Below are positions 12,252 to 23,393 of a stretch of 64,000 nucleotides of DNA, one piece after another (within the stretch, counting starts at the first letter, position 1; each line of letters starts with the position of its first letter). The DNA lies in assembly GCF_036323735.1 (NCBI RefSeq), contig NC_086034.1, positions 44,612,439 through 44,676,438 of the forward strand, given 5' to 3'. Source of the stretch: Rattus norvegicus (Eukaryota > Chordata > Mammalia > Rodentia > Muridae). The position numbers were made by a program, and so were the translations under genes. Below the pieces are notes generated by a model. That model ran no database searches. It saw only the letters and a list, made by a program, of their open reading frames with translations, and had not been told where the DNA came from.

Positions 12252-12548
12252 TCAGTAGAGGGGAGACAGTGTCTCTGGTAGAACAGCTGTGATAGGCGCA
12301 TAACCAAGTCTACACTTCAGTTGTCTGAACGGCTTATAAGTGGCATTATTTTCCTTCTTCTGTGCCTTCTGGTAATCTCCTTGAACTTGAATTTTCTGTG
12401 TGTGATTTTCTTCCCTGATACTGTTGATTCCTATCAGAAGCTTTTTCATTTCTGTCCCAACTTCTTCTGTGCTATATAATTTCCCTTTATTTGATTCATT
12501 TGTTATATCTCCTGATGCAGTGTAGGTAAACTGCCACACAAAAGGCAA
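12252..12548 (-). pseudogene. 98-codon ORF of unknown origin, possible exon relic
   Basis: This open frame on the minus strand runs from ATG at 12548 to TGA at 12252. The product is hydrophilic, Lys/Glu/Asn-rich and probably helical in its middle (KKLLIGINSI, then YQKAQKKENN). It is not low complexity and is not L1, LTR or SINE sequence that I recognise. Reading from upstream, CTTTTGTGTGGCAG precedes TTTACC and looks like a splice acceptor. The middle faintly resembles the N-terminal helix of the clusterin family in spacing (SNxG, Y, then KAxKK), with roughly 20% identity at best, which is not proof. It has no signal peptide and no cysteine cluster. It could be chance, a decayed exon or part of an unrecognised repeat. 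Confidence 0.25.
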
Positions 12549-12649
12549 CTGCTTTTAATTTTCATTCACATTAATAACACTCGAACACAGTATTGTAGCA
12601 TATCCTTGCTTTATTTTGCTACAAGATTCATTTGAAGTTAGTCAACCTT

Positions 12650-12990
12650 GACATGCTAACTACTTTCATTTACCTGTGACCAAATACCTGACATGAAATA
12701 TTTAAAAGAAGTATTTACCCTGGCTTCCAGTTTCAGTGGATTTGTTCTTTCTGCAAATGTTTGTCTGCATGAGCTTGGGTGCAGATAAGGTCCTTCACAT
12801 CATGTTGAACAGGAGGCTAAGAAGATAAGAAAGGGACTGGGAACCAGATCAAACCTTCAAAGGCTTGCACACAAGGACACTCTCTTCAAACATGATTTAT
12901 CTACTCAATTTTCCAGATCCTCACAAAATATTGCCACCAACTGGAGAGAACGTGTTCAACACATGGACCTGAGAAGATAGGGAAACATAT
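12650..12990 (-). repeat. MaLR-type LTR, antisense
   Basis: The word order fits the antisense repeat: TGACCAAATACCTGACATG, CTGGCTTCCAGTTTCAGTGG, CATGTTGAACAGG, CCACCAACTGGAGAGAACGTGTTCAACACATGGACCTG. It is old and diverged. Confidence 0.5.
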
Positions 12991-13544
12991 TATTTTCAAA
13001 CTGTAGCAATGAGTCAAATGAAAATCATATGATATAAGTAAGATATATTAAAAACAATTTATATAGTGATTACTTATGCTTTCAGATATTCTAAGATATA
13101 ATATTAAAAATTTGACATATATGAACCTGTACTAAAATAGCTATAAAGCAACATTACTAATTATTCAGTAATGGCAGTGTTCACTTTATTTAAAAATTCC
13201 TTCCTAATTGTAAGAATTTTGCTTTATATCATTGAAATTCTGCCAATAATATTTTATTTATCTAAGTATCTGCAATAGTCAAGATTCGTAAAAATTACTT
13301 CATGATTTTCTACTTCTCTCCATACATGCTCTCATGATATTTTTAAAAATTTTACCCTAGTGAGCATAAGAGATTCCTAGACCCTTAACACACATACCTA
13401 TTTATATTAGTCATATAAAGAGATTTTTTAAATTAGAGGCATTATAAATATTAAACAAAAAGTATTTGAAGAAAATGTAACATAGTAATGTAGCCTCGGT
13501 AGATCTTTACCTACTAACATTTATTCATGAATTGTAGTTAAATA
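12991..13544. other. A+T-rich single-copy DNA
   Basis: Nothing recognised. Confidence 0.4.
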
Positions 13545-13920
13545 CCTATTGCATGTAATATTTAAAAAATCAACTCATGCTATCACTGGCTACTCTCTGG
13601 CTTTGGCAATCTTTCTGCTCCCATGGCTAACCCCATGCAGTGTCTGCCCAGTTTCTCCACTGAACTGCTATTTCCATGGTTGGCTGCTGCCAAACCAATC
13701 AGCAATCCCAAGTTTCCACAGCCACCTGGGGGAGCACTCTCGCCAGCCTGAGCTTGCTACCATTCCCCACCCCGGAGCTCAGTCCTTGCCCAATCTTCCC
13801 TTCCCAAAGCCTAGCCGAATTCAGCCTCACCTGTGTTCTTTCCCTCTGGCCCACCTGAGTCACTGCAAGATGGAAAATACCAGACAATCTTAGTTTAGAA
13901 TGAATAGATAACACAATCGC
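13545..13920 (-). repeat. G+C-rich island, probably part of an LTR
   Basis: Base composition jumps well above both flanks, with C-rich plus-strand words (TTTCTGCTCCCATGGCTAAC, CAGCCACCTGGGGGAGCAC). It resembles rodent LTR sequence read antisense, but I cannot name the family. A 114-codon frame at 13549-13893 is Pro/Ser/His-rich, with no domain, and is probably a by-product of composition. Confidence 0.35.
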
Positions 13921-13959
13921 TGGGCACAGACTCTATCTTCTTAAATTTATCAACTTACC

Positions 13960-14464
13960 TATTTTTTTAATTGGACTTTTTTTATTTACATTTCAAATGT
14001 TATTCCCTTTCCCTGTTTCCTGGCCATAAACCCTCTATCCTATCCCCTCTCCCTTCTTCTATGAGTGTGTTCCCCTTCCCCAACCATCCCCCTTCACACC
14101 CTGACATTCCCCTACCAACAGTCCAGTCTTGGCAGTCCAAGAGCTTCTCCTCCTATTGGTGCCCAACAACACCATCCTCTGCTACACATGCAACGGGAGC
14201 CATGGTCTGTCTTTGGGTATTGCTTTAGTTCCTGGGAGCTCTGGTTGGTTGGTATTGTTGTCTTATGGGGTTGCAAAGTCCTTCAGCTCCTTCAATCCTT
14301 TTTCTAATTCCTCTAATGGGGACCCAGTTCTCTGTTCAATGGTTTGTTACTAGCATTTGCCTCTATATTTGTCATGCTCTGACTGAGCCTCTCAGGAGAC
14401 AACTGTATCAGGCTCCTATCAGCATGCCTTTCTTGGCTTCATCAATATTGTCTAGGTTTGGTGG

Positions 14465-14527
<63 letters not shown>

Positions 14528-14610
14528 CTGGATCCCCACGTGGGACAGGCTCTGAATGGCCATTCCTTCAGTCTCTGGTCCAAACTTTGTCTCCATATCT
14601 CCTCATTCAG
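13960..14610 (-). mobile_element. 5'-truncated L1, 3' UTR with TA microsatellite
   Basis: Antisense L1 tail TTTTTATTTACATTTCAAATG at 13978, then the C-rich tract, AGTCCAAGAGCTTCTCCTCC, TTTAGTTCCTGGGAGCTCTGG and, after a TA repeat, CGTGGGACAGGCTCTGAATGG. It ends near 14605. It carries no ORF. The TA repeat sits where other copies read TATATAT within the UTR. Confidence 0.9.
14469..14525. repeat. (TA)n microsatellite inside L1 3' UTR
   Basis: About 28 perfect TA units between TTTGGTGGATAA and GGCTGGATCCCC. The equivalent site at 39463-39578 is also TA-expanded, while the copy at 7394-7412 has only a short TATATAT. Confidence 0.95.
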
Positions 14611-15027
14611 CTATTCTATTTAGAAAACTTCCGGTAGCAGATCCTGGTGGATTCCACCATCAGAACTATCAGTATCCAGCCTAAATTTTGTCTGTTTTGC
14701 TCCCTTTGCCTTCCCTCTTCTTCTCTTGGACTTAGAAGGCCTGCCTCCTCCTCACCCAGTGATTGGGTTATTGTCATCTTTATAACTTAATCAATTAGGG
14801 AAATATTCTGCTGGAAATATTCTTTTAGAAGAAAAAATAACATTTTTTTCCAGGTCAAGTGCTGTTAGGGCCATTGACCTTCGTTCAATCATAGCTTCCT
14901 CTATTCTTACTCTGGAACTCTTAAACCACAGAAGCTTTGCATATCCTGATGTGTAGAGGAGTTCTGCTCTGGTAAGGAACCATATCCAAATATCTTCTAG
15001 GTCTGGGTGATCTCGTTAGAATGATAC
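14611..15027. other. Unclassified DNA
   Basis: Pyrimidine-rich at 14690-14750, otherwise mixed. It may continue the following LTR-like repeat, but I cannot show it. Confidence 0.3.
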
Positions 15028-15620
15028 ACCTTTAATTCCTCTGGATGGAATATAGACACACCCTTAGTACACACTTGTAACCCCAAACAATGCAGATAAG
15101 GTTAATTTGTAGAAAGAAGCAGCCCTGCTTGAAAGTGACATCTAACTGAAGGGACAGACAAAGTGATGATTCAGAGAAAGATTTGACAGAATGAGTCAGA
15201 GATAGAATATTCCAACTCTCACAAAAATAGCAAAGAGAAAAGAGAGGCTTCTTAAGAACAGTGCAGGGAGAGAGATTCAGTGAGTCAGGAGTCAGCACAA
15301 TGAGTGCAGTGTAGTAGAGGTGCGTTCTTTCCTGAGTTTATATCATTCTGTGCAGTTGAATGCAAGAGAATGAGAAGGAGCCAGAAGATTAGAACACGTT
15401 TCTAAAATTAGTTTGAAACCAAGCAGAACACTTTAGTGAAAAGCTGAGAGAATCCAGATTGAATCAGTCAGCTTGGAGAGGAATTTAAGGCAGAACAGCT
15501 GGATTGAATCAGCCAGGCAGAGTTCAGAAGAACTACAAAGTGTGAACTTATTCAACAGTAAATCTTTGAGAAGACAATAGCATCTGATGAATAAAAGATA
15601 CTTTTATACTGCTGGATATT
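15028..15620 (+). repeat. Rodent MER-type (RMER-like) LTR candidate
   Basis: The purine-rich body has words typical of rodent LTR-type repeats (GTGACATCTAACTGAAGGGACAGAC, GAATCCAGATTGAATCAGTCAGC, AGTAAATCTTTGAG). Assigned from memory of similar rodent repeats. No primer-binding site or internal genes are seen. Confidence 0.4.
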
Positions 15621-16083
15621 ATATCTATAAAGAAATAGCATAAGCATGATTTGAATTCTGAACACGTGTCTCATAAATGTCCAAGTCAACGGTTCAAACA
15701 ATGTCTGAACACTAATCGTATAGTTTGGTATGTTTATACTACAAAAAGAGAATATCTTAGGTACTTATGAATCCCTTATTTCAGTGTTTCTTTACTTGAG
15801 TATATTTTGATTCAAAGTAGACAAGTGTCTCTATAATAAAATCATCCCAATTATTAAGCAGAAATCTATTATCAAGTTATTCTATGAGTTCTTCATAGAA
15901 TATGAAATAGTGTGATTTCACCTCTTTAAATGAGTGAAGAAAATTATACCAAATAGACTATTATGAAAAATGCTTCCTCAGGCCTATTTACATAGCCTCA
16001 AGGTATTGACTTACATAAATATAGAATAAGCAGAAAAATCAGGGGATAATTATACTGTGATTAAGTGTGGCACTTAGAAAATG

Positions 16084-16197
16084 AGAAGAAAAGTGCAAAG
16101 AAAGGGGAAGGAAAAGAAAAGGGGGATGGGAAAGGGAAAGGAATAGGCAGAGGAGAAGGGGAAGGCGAGAGAGGTCAAAAGGAGAAGAAAGGGAGAT
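16084..16197 (+). repeat. Purine-rich tract (GGGAAA-like)
   Basis: Over 95% A/G for about 110 bp, with irregular AAGGGGAAGG units. Imperfect mirror symmetry could allow triplex formation. Confidence 0.8.
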
Positions 16198-16215
16198 TTA
16201 GTTCACTATGAGTTT

Positions 16216-16245
16216 GTCATATACTCACTCTTGTGAGTATATGAC
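16216..16245. other. Perfect 13-bp inverted repeat (hairpin)
   Basis: GTCATATACTCAC at 16216-16228 and its exact complement GTGAGTATATGAC at 16233-16245, separated by TCTT. No T-run follows, and this is eukaryotic DNA, so it is not a terminator. Confidence 0.95.
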
Positions 16246-16659
16246 ACTGTTATTAATACCCATAAAATATTATTTAAAATCTACAATGTAGAGCCTAATA
16301 TGCAGCTACTCAGGTTTGTGGCTATTGACTGAAATTTCTCTTTTGAGTGTGTGATTGTTATGCTAAATAAACATTTGCTTGAGTGTATTCTTATAAAGAG
16401 AAGCGCCAAAGGGCCTTTAACCTGGTACAAAGTGGTACAACATATTTGTCAAGTCATTTGACACTGATTCTTGAAACTATTATAAACCATCACTGTATCT
16501 TGATTATTATAAAAAGAAAAGTTTGTTGTTCAGAAAATTGCCTATCAAGGGTTATAGCTACTTTACTGCAATGACAAAAGTAGAACAAAATACAAATGCC
16601 CACCATCATGCAAAAAGGTGAAGTTCTTGGTTATATCTCTATATGAGAGATTCTTTCTT

Positions 16660-16660
<1 letters not shown>

Positions 16661-16696
<36 letters not shown>

Positions 16697-16712
16697 ACAA
16701 CAACAACAACAA
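16661..16712. repeat. Triplet microsatellite (TCA)n(ACA)n
   Basis: Twelve TCA triplets followed by about five CAA triplets. The minus-strand frame reads as poly-Met and is not a gene. Confidence 0.95.
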
Positions 16713-17139
16713 CCTTAAAAGAGTAAATTCTGAATTCACATATTTAACTAAAAATCCTTTCAAAATATATGTGCTGAGTTGAAGAACATGGACCATGCAA
16801 ATCCACTTATTGAATTATTTCATTAATGCTAACATCTATGAAATGAAAGATGGATTATATATTGAAAAAACAAATCAGCAGCCTTCTGAGGATGGGAATG
16901 GCTTATGGAGTAGAGAAGGAAAGAAGGGTTAAGAACATGTTTAAACAAGTGGTGATGAGGAACAAGATACAAGATACATATTTTGTTTTTGAGTCTGGTA
17001 ATGGTCGATTGGATATATATTTATTTTACATGCTATCAAGCTTTATATTTATACATTTATAGTTTACTACATTTCAATTTTTATCACCCCAACTTACTTA
17101 TTAACAAGTAAAACAACAAATTAACAAAATCATTGCTCT

Positions 17140-17675
17140 GGAATGGTCTTCTAGTTCTTAGGGTAATTCCAGCTTTAAAGAATCTGCAGTGGAAATCAGT
17201 CAACAGTTCTCTGCACTGAAATCCTGTGGGAGGTAGAGCTAAACCTTCAAAGGGGCAGACATGCCTGGAAAGCCAGAAGAGACTACACTCTGCCCACATT
17301 TCTGACTCCAGAGGAAAGCACCTAACACCATCTGGGACCCCAGTGCACCGGGGCTCCAGGAAAAGGTGGTGCAGACCTCCTGGTTGCTTCCCTCACCAAG
17401 AGCTCAAAAGCAGCAACCCAAGAGCAACTTGAGCTGTGGGACCACAGGTAAGACCAACTTTTCTGCTCCAAGCGACCAGCCTGGTGGACTCAGGAAACAG
17501 GCCCACAGAAACAGCTGAAGAAGAGTAGACAGGAAAGACTACACGCCTGAAAGCAGAACACTCTGTTCCCATAACTATCTGAAAGAAAACAGGAAAACAG
17601 GTCTACAGCACTCCTGACACACAAGACTAGCCACTGTCAGAAATAACAGAATAAGGTAACACCAGAGACAACCTA
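17140..17675 (+). promoter_or_regulatory. L1 5' UTR remnant
   Basis: The region upstream of ORF1 holds the conserved stretch from GGGGCTCCAGGAAAAGGTGG (about 17350) to the ORF1 start, including a GTAAGACCAAC site after ACCACAG that looks like a splice donor. It lacks clear repeated promoter units, so promoter activity is doubtful. Confidence 0.6.
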
Positions 17676-18767
17676 GTGGTGAGAGGCAAGCATAGGAACC
17701 CAAACAATAGAAACCAAGACTGCATGGCATCATTGGAGCCCAATTCTCCCACCAAAGCAAACACTGAATATCCAAACACACCAGAAAAGCATGACCTAGA
17801 TTTAAAATCACATTTGATCATGATGCTAGAGGACTTCAAGAAAGACATGAAGAACAACCTTAGAGAAATGCAGGAAAACATAAATAATCAAGTAGAAGCC
17901 TATAGAGAGGAATCACAAAAATCCCTGAAAGAATTCCAGGAAAACACAAACAAACAGTGGAAGGAATTAAAAATGGAAATAGAAGCAATAAAGAAAGTAC
18001 ACAAGGAAACAACATTGGATATAGAAAACCAAAGAAAGAGACAAGGAACCGTAGGTACAAGCATCACAAACAGAATACAAGAGATAGAAGAAAAAAATCT
18101 CAGGAGCAGAAGATTCCATAGAAATCATCGACACAACTGTCAAAGATAATATAAAACTGAAAAAGCTACTGGCCCAAAACGTACAGGAAATCCAGGACTC
18201 AATGAGAAGATCAAACCTAAGGATAATAGGTATAGAAGAGAGGGAAGACTTACGCTCAAAGGACCAGTAAATATCTTCAACAAAATCATAGAAGAAAACT
18301 TCCCTAACCTAAAGAAAGAGATGCCCATAAACATACAGGAAGCCTACAAAACTCCAAATAAATTGGACAAGAAAAGAAACTCCTCCCATCACATAAGTCA
18401 AAACAGCAAATGTACAAAATAAAAAAAGAATATTAAAAGCAGTAATGGAAAAAGGTCAGGTAACATGTAAAGGCAGACCTATCAGTATCACACCAGACTT
18501 TTCACCAGGACTATGAAAGCCTGAAGATCCTGGACAGATGTCATACAGACCCTAAGAGAAATCAAATGCCAGCCCAGGTTACTGTACCCTGCAAAACTCT
18601 CAATTAACATATATAGAAAAAAAGATATTCCATGACAAAACCAAATTTACAAAATATCTTTCTACAAATCCAGCGCTACAAAGGATAATAAATGGTAAAG
18701 CCCAACATAAGGAGGCAAGCTACACCCTAGAAAAAGCAAGAAACTAATGGTCTTGGCAACAAAATAA
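17676..18767 (+). pseudogene. L1 ORF1 relic (RNA-binding chaperone), frameshifted
   Basis: ORF1 protein normally binds L1 RNA as a coiled-coil trimer and acts as a nucleic-acid chaperone in the L1 RNP. The N-terminus is recognisable (MVRGKHRNPNNRNQD, then SPTKANTEYPNTPEK), followed by the heptad-rich coiled coil (EDFKKDMKNNLREMQENIN through KEFQENTNKQWKEL). The frame is open for 157 codons to 18149 and then breaks within the coiled coil / RRM boundary. The remaining RRM and C-terminal parts are readable only in shifted frames, to the usual end (KKLMVLATK then TAA at 18765). Compared with the roughly 350-400 codons of rodent ORF1 it is clearly dead. Confidence 0.85.
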
Positions 18768-21700
18768 AAAAGAAAAGAAAAGCACAGAAACATAATCTCA
18801 CATCCAAATATGAATATAACAGGAAGCAATAATCACTATTCCTTAATATCTCTCAACATCAATGGTTGAGACTCTCCATTAAAAAGATATAGATTAATAA
18901 ACTGGATACGCAATGAGGACCCTGCATTCTGCTGCCTAGAGGAAACATACCTCAGAGACAAAGACAGACACTACCTCAGAGTGAAAGGCTGGAAACAAAT
19001 TTCCAAGCAAATGGTCTGAAGAAGCAAGCTGGAGTAGCCATTCTAATATTGAATAAAATCTATTTTCAAATAAAAGTCAACAAAAAAGATAAGGAAAGAC
19101 ACTTCATATTCATCAAAGAAAAATCCACCAAGATGAACTCTCAGTCCTATATATCTATGCTCCACATACAAGGGCAACTTCAAACATAAAAGGACCTTAC
19201 TAAAGCTCAAAGCATACATTGTACCTCACACAATAATAGTAGGAGATTTCAACACCCCAGTCTCATCAATGGACAGATCATGGAAACAGAAATTAAACAG
19301 AGACATAGACAGACTAAGAGAAATCAGGAACCAAATGGACTTAACAGATATTTATAGAACATTTTATCCTAAAACAAAAGGATATACCTTCTTCTCACCA
19401 CCTCATGGTACTTTCTCCAAAACTGACCATATAATTGGTCATAAAATAGGCCTCAAACGATACAGAAAGATAGAAATAATCCCACGTGTCCTATCAAACC
19501 ACCATGGGCTAAAGCTGGTCTTCAATAACAATAAGGGAAGAACACCCACATATACATGGAAGTTGAACAATGCTCTACTCAATGTTAACCTTGTCAAGGA
19601 AGAGATAAAGAAAGAAATTAAAGACTTCTTAGAATTTAATGAAAATGAAGGTACAACATACCCAAACTTATGGGACACAATGAAAGCTGTGCTAAGAGGA
19701 AAACTCATAGCTCTGAGTACCTGCAGAAAGAAACAGGAGAGAGCATATATCAGTAGCTTGACAGCACACCTAAAAGCTCTAGAACAAAAAGAAGCAAATA
19801 CACCCAGGAGGAGTAGAAGGCAGGAAATAATCAAACTCAAAGCTGAAATCAACCAAGTAGAAACAAAAAGGACCATAGAAAGAATCAACAGAACGAAAAG
19901 TTGGTTCTTTGAGAAAATCAACAAGATAGATAAACCTTAGTCAGACTAACATGAGGACACAGAAAGTGTGTTCAAATTAACAAAATCAGAAATGAAAAGG
20001 GAGACATAACTACAGAATCAGAGGAAATTCAAAAAAATCATCAGATCCTACTACAAAAGCCTATATTCAACAAAACTTTTAAATCTTCCTAGACAGATAC
20101 CAGGTACTGAAGTTAAATCAGGAACAGATAAACCATTTAAACAACCCCATAACTCCTAAGGAAATAGAAGCAGTCATTAAAGGTCTCCCAAGCAAAAAGT
20201 GTCCAGGTCCAGACCAGTTCAGTGCAGAATTCTATCAGACCTTCATAGAAGACCTCATACCAATACTAGCCAAACTATTCCACAAAATTGAAACGGATGG
20301 AGCGCTACCGAATTCCTTCTATGAAGCCGAAATTACTCTTTTACCTAAACCACACAAAAATCGAACAAAGAAAGAGAATTTCAGATCCATTTCCCTTATG
20401 AATATCGATGCAAGAATACTCAATAAATTCTGGCAAACCTAATCCAAGAGCACATCAAAACAATCATCCACCATGATCAAGTAGGCTTCATCCCAGGCAT
20501 GCAGGGATGGTGTAATATACGGAAAACCATCAAAGTAATCCATTATATAAACAAAGTGAAAGAACAAAACACATGATGATTTCATTAGATGCTGAGAACG
20601 CATTTGACAAAACACCCTTTCATGATAAAAGTCCTGGAAATAATAGGAATTCAAGGCCCATACCTAAGCATAGTAAAAGCCATGTGCAGCAAGTCAGTAG
20701 CTAATACTAAACTAAATGGAAACTTGAAGCAATCCTACTAAAATCAGACACTAGACAAGTTGCCCACTCTCTCCCTACTTATTCAATATAGTTCTTGAAG
20801 TTCTAGCAAGAGCAATCAGAAAACAAAAGGAGATCAAGGGGATACAGATTGGAAAAGAAGAAGTCAAAATATCACTATTTGCAGATGATATGATAGTATA
20901 TTTAAGTGATCCCAAAAGTTCCACCAGAGAACTACTAAACCTGATAAACACCTTCCGCAAATTGGCTGGGTATAAAATTAACTCAAATCAGTAGCCTTCC
21001 TCTACACAAAAGAGAAACAAGCCAAGAAAGAAATTAGGGAACCGAAAATCTTCATAATAGTCCCAAATAATATAAAATACCTCTGTGTGACTTTAACCAA
21101 GCAAGTAAAAGATCTGTAAGATAAGAAATTCAAGCCCCTGAAGAAAGAAATTGAAGAAGACCTCAGAAGATGGAAAGATCTCCCATGCTCATGGATTGGC
21201 AGGATTAACATAGTAAAAAGGACCATTTACCAAAAGCTATCTACAGATTCAATGCAATCCCCATCAAAATATCAATTCAACTCTTCAGAGAGTTAGACAG
21301 AACAATTTGCAAATTCATCTGGAATAACAAAAAACTCAGGATATCTTAAACTATCCTCAACAATAAAAGGACTTCAGGGGGAATCACCATCCCTGAACTC
21401 AAGCAGTATTACAGAGCAATAGTGATAAAAACTGCATGGTATTGCTACAGAGACAGACAGATAGACCAGTGGAATAGAATTGAAGACCCAGAAATAAACC
21501 CACACACCTATGGTCACTTTATTTTTGACAAAGGAGCCACAAACTCCAATGGAAAAAAGAGCATTTTCAGCAAATGGTGCTGGTTCAACTGGAGGTCAGC
21601 ATGTAGAAGAATGCAGATCGATCCATGCTTATCACCCTGTACAAAGCTTAAGTCCAAGTGGATCAAGGACCTCCACATCAAATCAGATACACTCAAACTG

Positions 21701-21871
21701 ATAGAAGAAAAAATGGGGAAGCATCTCGAACACATGGGTACTGGGAAAAATTTCCTGGACAAAACACAAATGGCCTATGCTCTAAGATCAAGAATCGACA
21801 AATGGGATCTCATAAAACTGCAAAGCTTCTGTAAGGCAAAGGACACTGTTCTTAGGACAAAACAGCAAACA

Positions 21872-22007
21872 AAAGATTGGGGAAAGGGGTTGGGGATTTA
21901 GCTCAGTGGTAGAGTGCTTGCCTAGCAAGCACAAGGCCCTGGGTTCGGTCCCCATCTCCGAAAAAAAGAAAAAAAAAAGAAGAAGAAAAAAGAAAGATTG
22001 GGAAAAG
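21872..22007 (+). mobile_element. ID SINE (first) in L1 ORF2
   Basis: Body 21887-21960, starting GGGTTGGGGATTTAGCTCAG, with a Pol III A box at 21899-21910 (TAGCTCAGTGGT), a B-box-like GGTTCGGTCCC at 21942-21952 and an impure A-rich tail to 21992. Target duplications are AAAGATTGGGGAAAG (21872-21886) and AAAGATTGGGAAAAG (21993-22007), identical except for one base. ID elements derive from the BC1 RNA gene and are mobilised by L1. Confidence 0.95.
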
Positions 22008-22100
22008 ATCTTTACCAATCTTACAACAGATAAAGGGCTTATATCCAAAATATACAAAGAACTCAAGAAGTTAGACCGAAGGGAAACAAATAACCCTATT

Positions 22101-22220
22101 AAAAAATGGGGTTCAGGGGTTGGGGATTTAGCTCAGTGGCAGAGCACTTGCCTAGCAAGCACAAGGCCCTGGGTTCGATCCCCAGCTCTGAAAAAAAGAA
22201 AAGAAAAAAATGGGGTTCAG
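22101..22220 (+). mobile_element. ID SINE (second) in L1 ORF2
   Basis: Body 22117-22191 with an A box at 22129-22140 and a B box GGTTCGATCCC at 22172-22182, then an A-rich tail. A perfect 16-bp target duplication, AAAAAATGGGGTTCAG, lies at 22101-22116 and 22205-22220. Near-consensus sequence indicates a recent insertion, about 95 bp downstream of the first ID unit. Confidence 0.97.
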
Positions 22221-23393
22221 AGCTAAACAAAGAATTCACAGCTGAGGAATGCCAAATGTCTGAGAAACACCTAAAGAAATGTTCAACATCTTTAGTCATA
22301 AGGGAAATGCAAATAAAAATAACCCTGAGATTTCACCTCACACCAGTCAGAATGGCTAAGATCAAAAACTCAGGGGACAGCAAATGCTGGCAAGGATGTG
22401 GAGAAAGAGGAACACTCCTCCATTCCTGGTTGGACTGCAAACTGGTACAACCATTCTGGAAATCAGTCTGGAGGTTCCTCAGAAAATTGGACATTGAACT
22501 ACCTGAGGATCCAGCTATACCTCTCTTGGGCATATCAAAAGATGCCCCAACATATAACAAAGAGACATGCTCCACTATGTTCATAGCAGCCTTATTTATA
22601 ATAGCCAGAGCTGGAAAGAACCCAGATGCCCTTCAACAGAGGAATGGATTTAGAAAATGTGGTACATCTACACAATGGAATATTACTCAGCTATCAAAAA
22701 CAATGATTTTATGAAATTCATAGACAAATGGAGGGAACTGAAAAATATCATCCTGAGTGTGGTAACCCAATCACAGAAAAACACACATGGTATGCACTTA
22801 TTGATAGGTGGCTATTAGGCCAAATGCTTGAATTACCCTAGATGCACAGAACACATGAAACTCAAGAAGCATGCCCAAAATGCGAACGCTTCACTCCTTC
22901 TTTAAAAGGGGGAAGAAGAATACCCTTGGCAGGGAATAGAGAGGCAAAGATTAAAACAGAGACAGAAGGAACACCCATTCAGAGCCTGCCCCACATGTGG
23001 CCCATACATATACAGCCACCCAATTAGACAAGATGGATGAAGCAAAGAAATGCAGGCTGACAGGAGCTGGATGTAGATCTCTCCTGAGAGACACAGCCAG
23101 AATACAGCAAATACAGAGGCGAATGCCAGCAGCAAACCACTGAACTGAGAATAGGACCCCCATTGAAGGAATCAGAGAAAGAACTGGAAGAGCTTGAAGG
23201 GGCTGGAGACCCCATATGAACAACAATGCCAAGCAACTAGAGCTTCCAGGGACTAAGCCACTACGTAAAGACTATACATGGACTGACCCTGGACTCTGAC
23301 TTCATAGGTAGGAATGAATATCCTAGTCAGATCACCAGTGGAAGGGGAAGCCCTTGGTCCTGCTAAGACTGAACCCCCAGTGAACGTGATTGT

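Larger units (their letters stand above)
15621..17139. other. Single-copy DNA with several simple-sequence tracts
   Basis: Contains a purine-rich GGAAA-type tract (about 16084-16197), a perfect hairpin (16216-16245) and a triplet repeat (16661-16712), listed separately. No gene. Confidence 0.5.
18797..22818 (+). pseudogene. L1 ORF2 relic (endonuclease / reverse transcriptase), broken
   Basis: ORF2 protein nicks the target and primes reverse transcription. The order of domains is preserved: an AP-endonuclease-like N-terminus from about 18800 (frames broken to 19268), an open 223-codon stretch at 19269-19940 covering the endonuclease C-terminal half and linker (YPKTKGYTFFS, then SWFFEKINKIDKP), a reverse transcriptase region containing the catalytic FADD motif at 20878-20889, and a C-terminal Cys region (RCWxGCGERGTLLH-like) near 22380. 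The natural stop is TAG at 22816-22818 after THGMHLLIGGY. Several frameshifts and two SINE insertions (21887, 22117) abolish function. Confidence 0.9.

Noticed and set aside
16216..16245. Hairpin as a transcription terminator or attachment site
   Set aside because: Rho-independent terminators and phage attachment sites do not apply to this eukaryotic context, and no T-run follows.
19439..19924. 161-codon minus-strand ORF with hydrophobic stretches suggesting a membrane protein
   Set aside because: Antisense of A-rich L1 ORF2; antisense of Lys-rich codons gives Leu/Phe/Ser and false membrane segments.
21887..22191. Possible tRNA genes (A and B boxes present)
   Set aside because: The sequences lack a full cloverleaf and acceptor and have A-rich tails and target duplications; they are ID SINEs.
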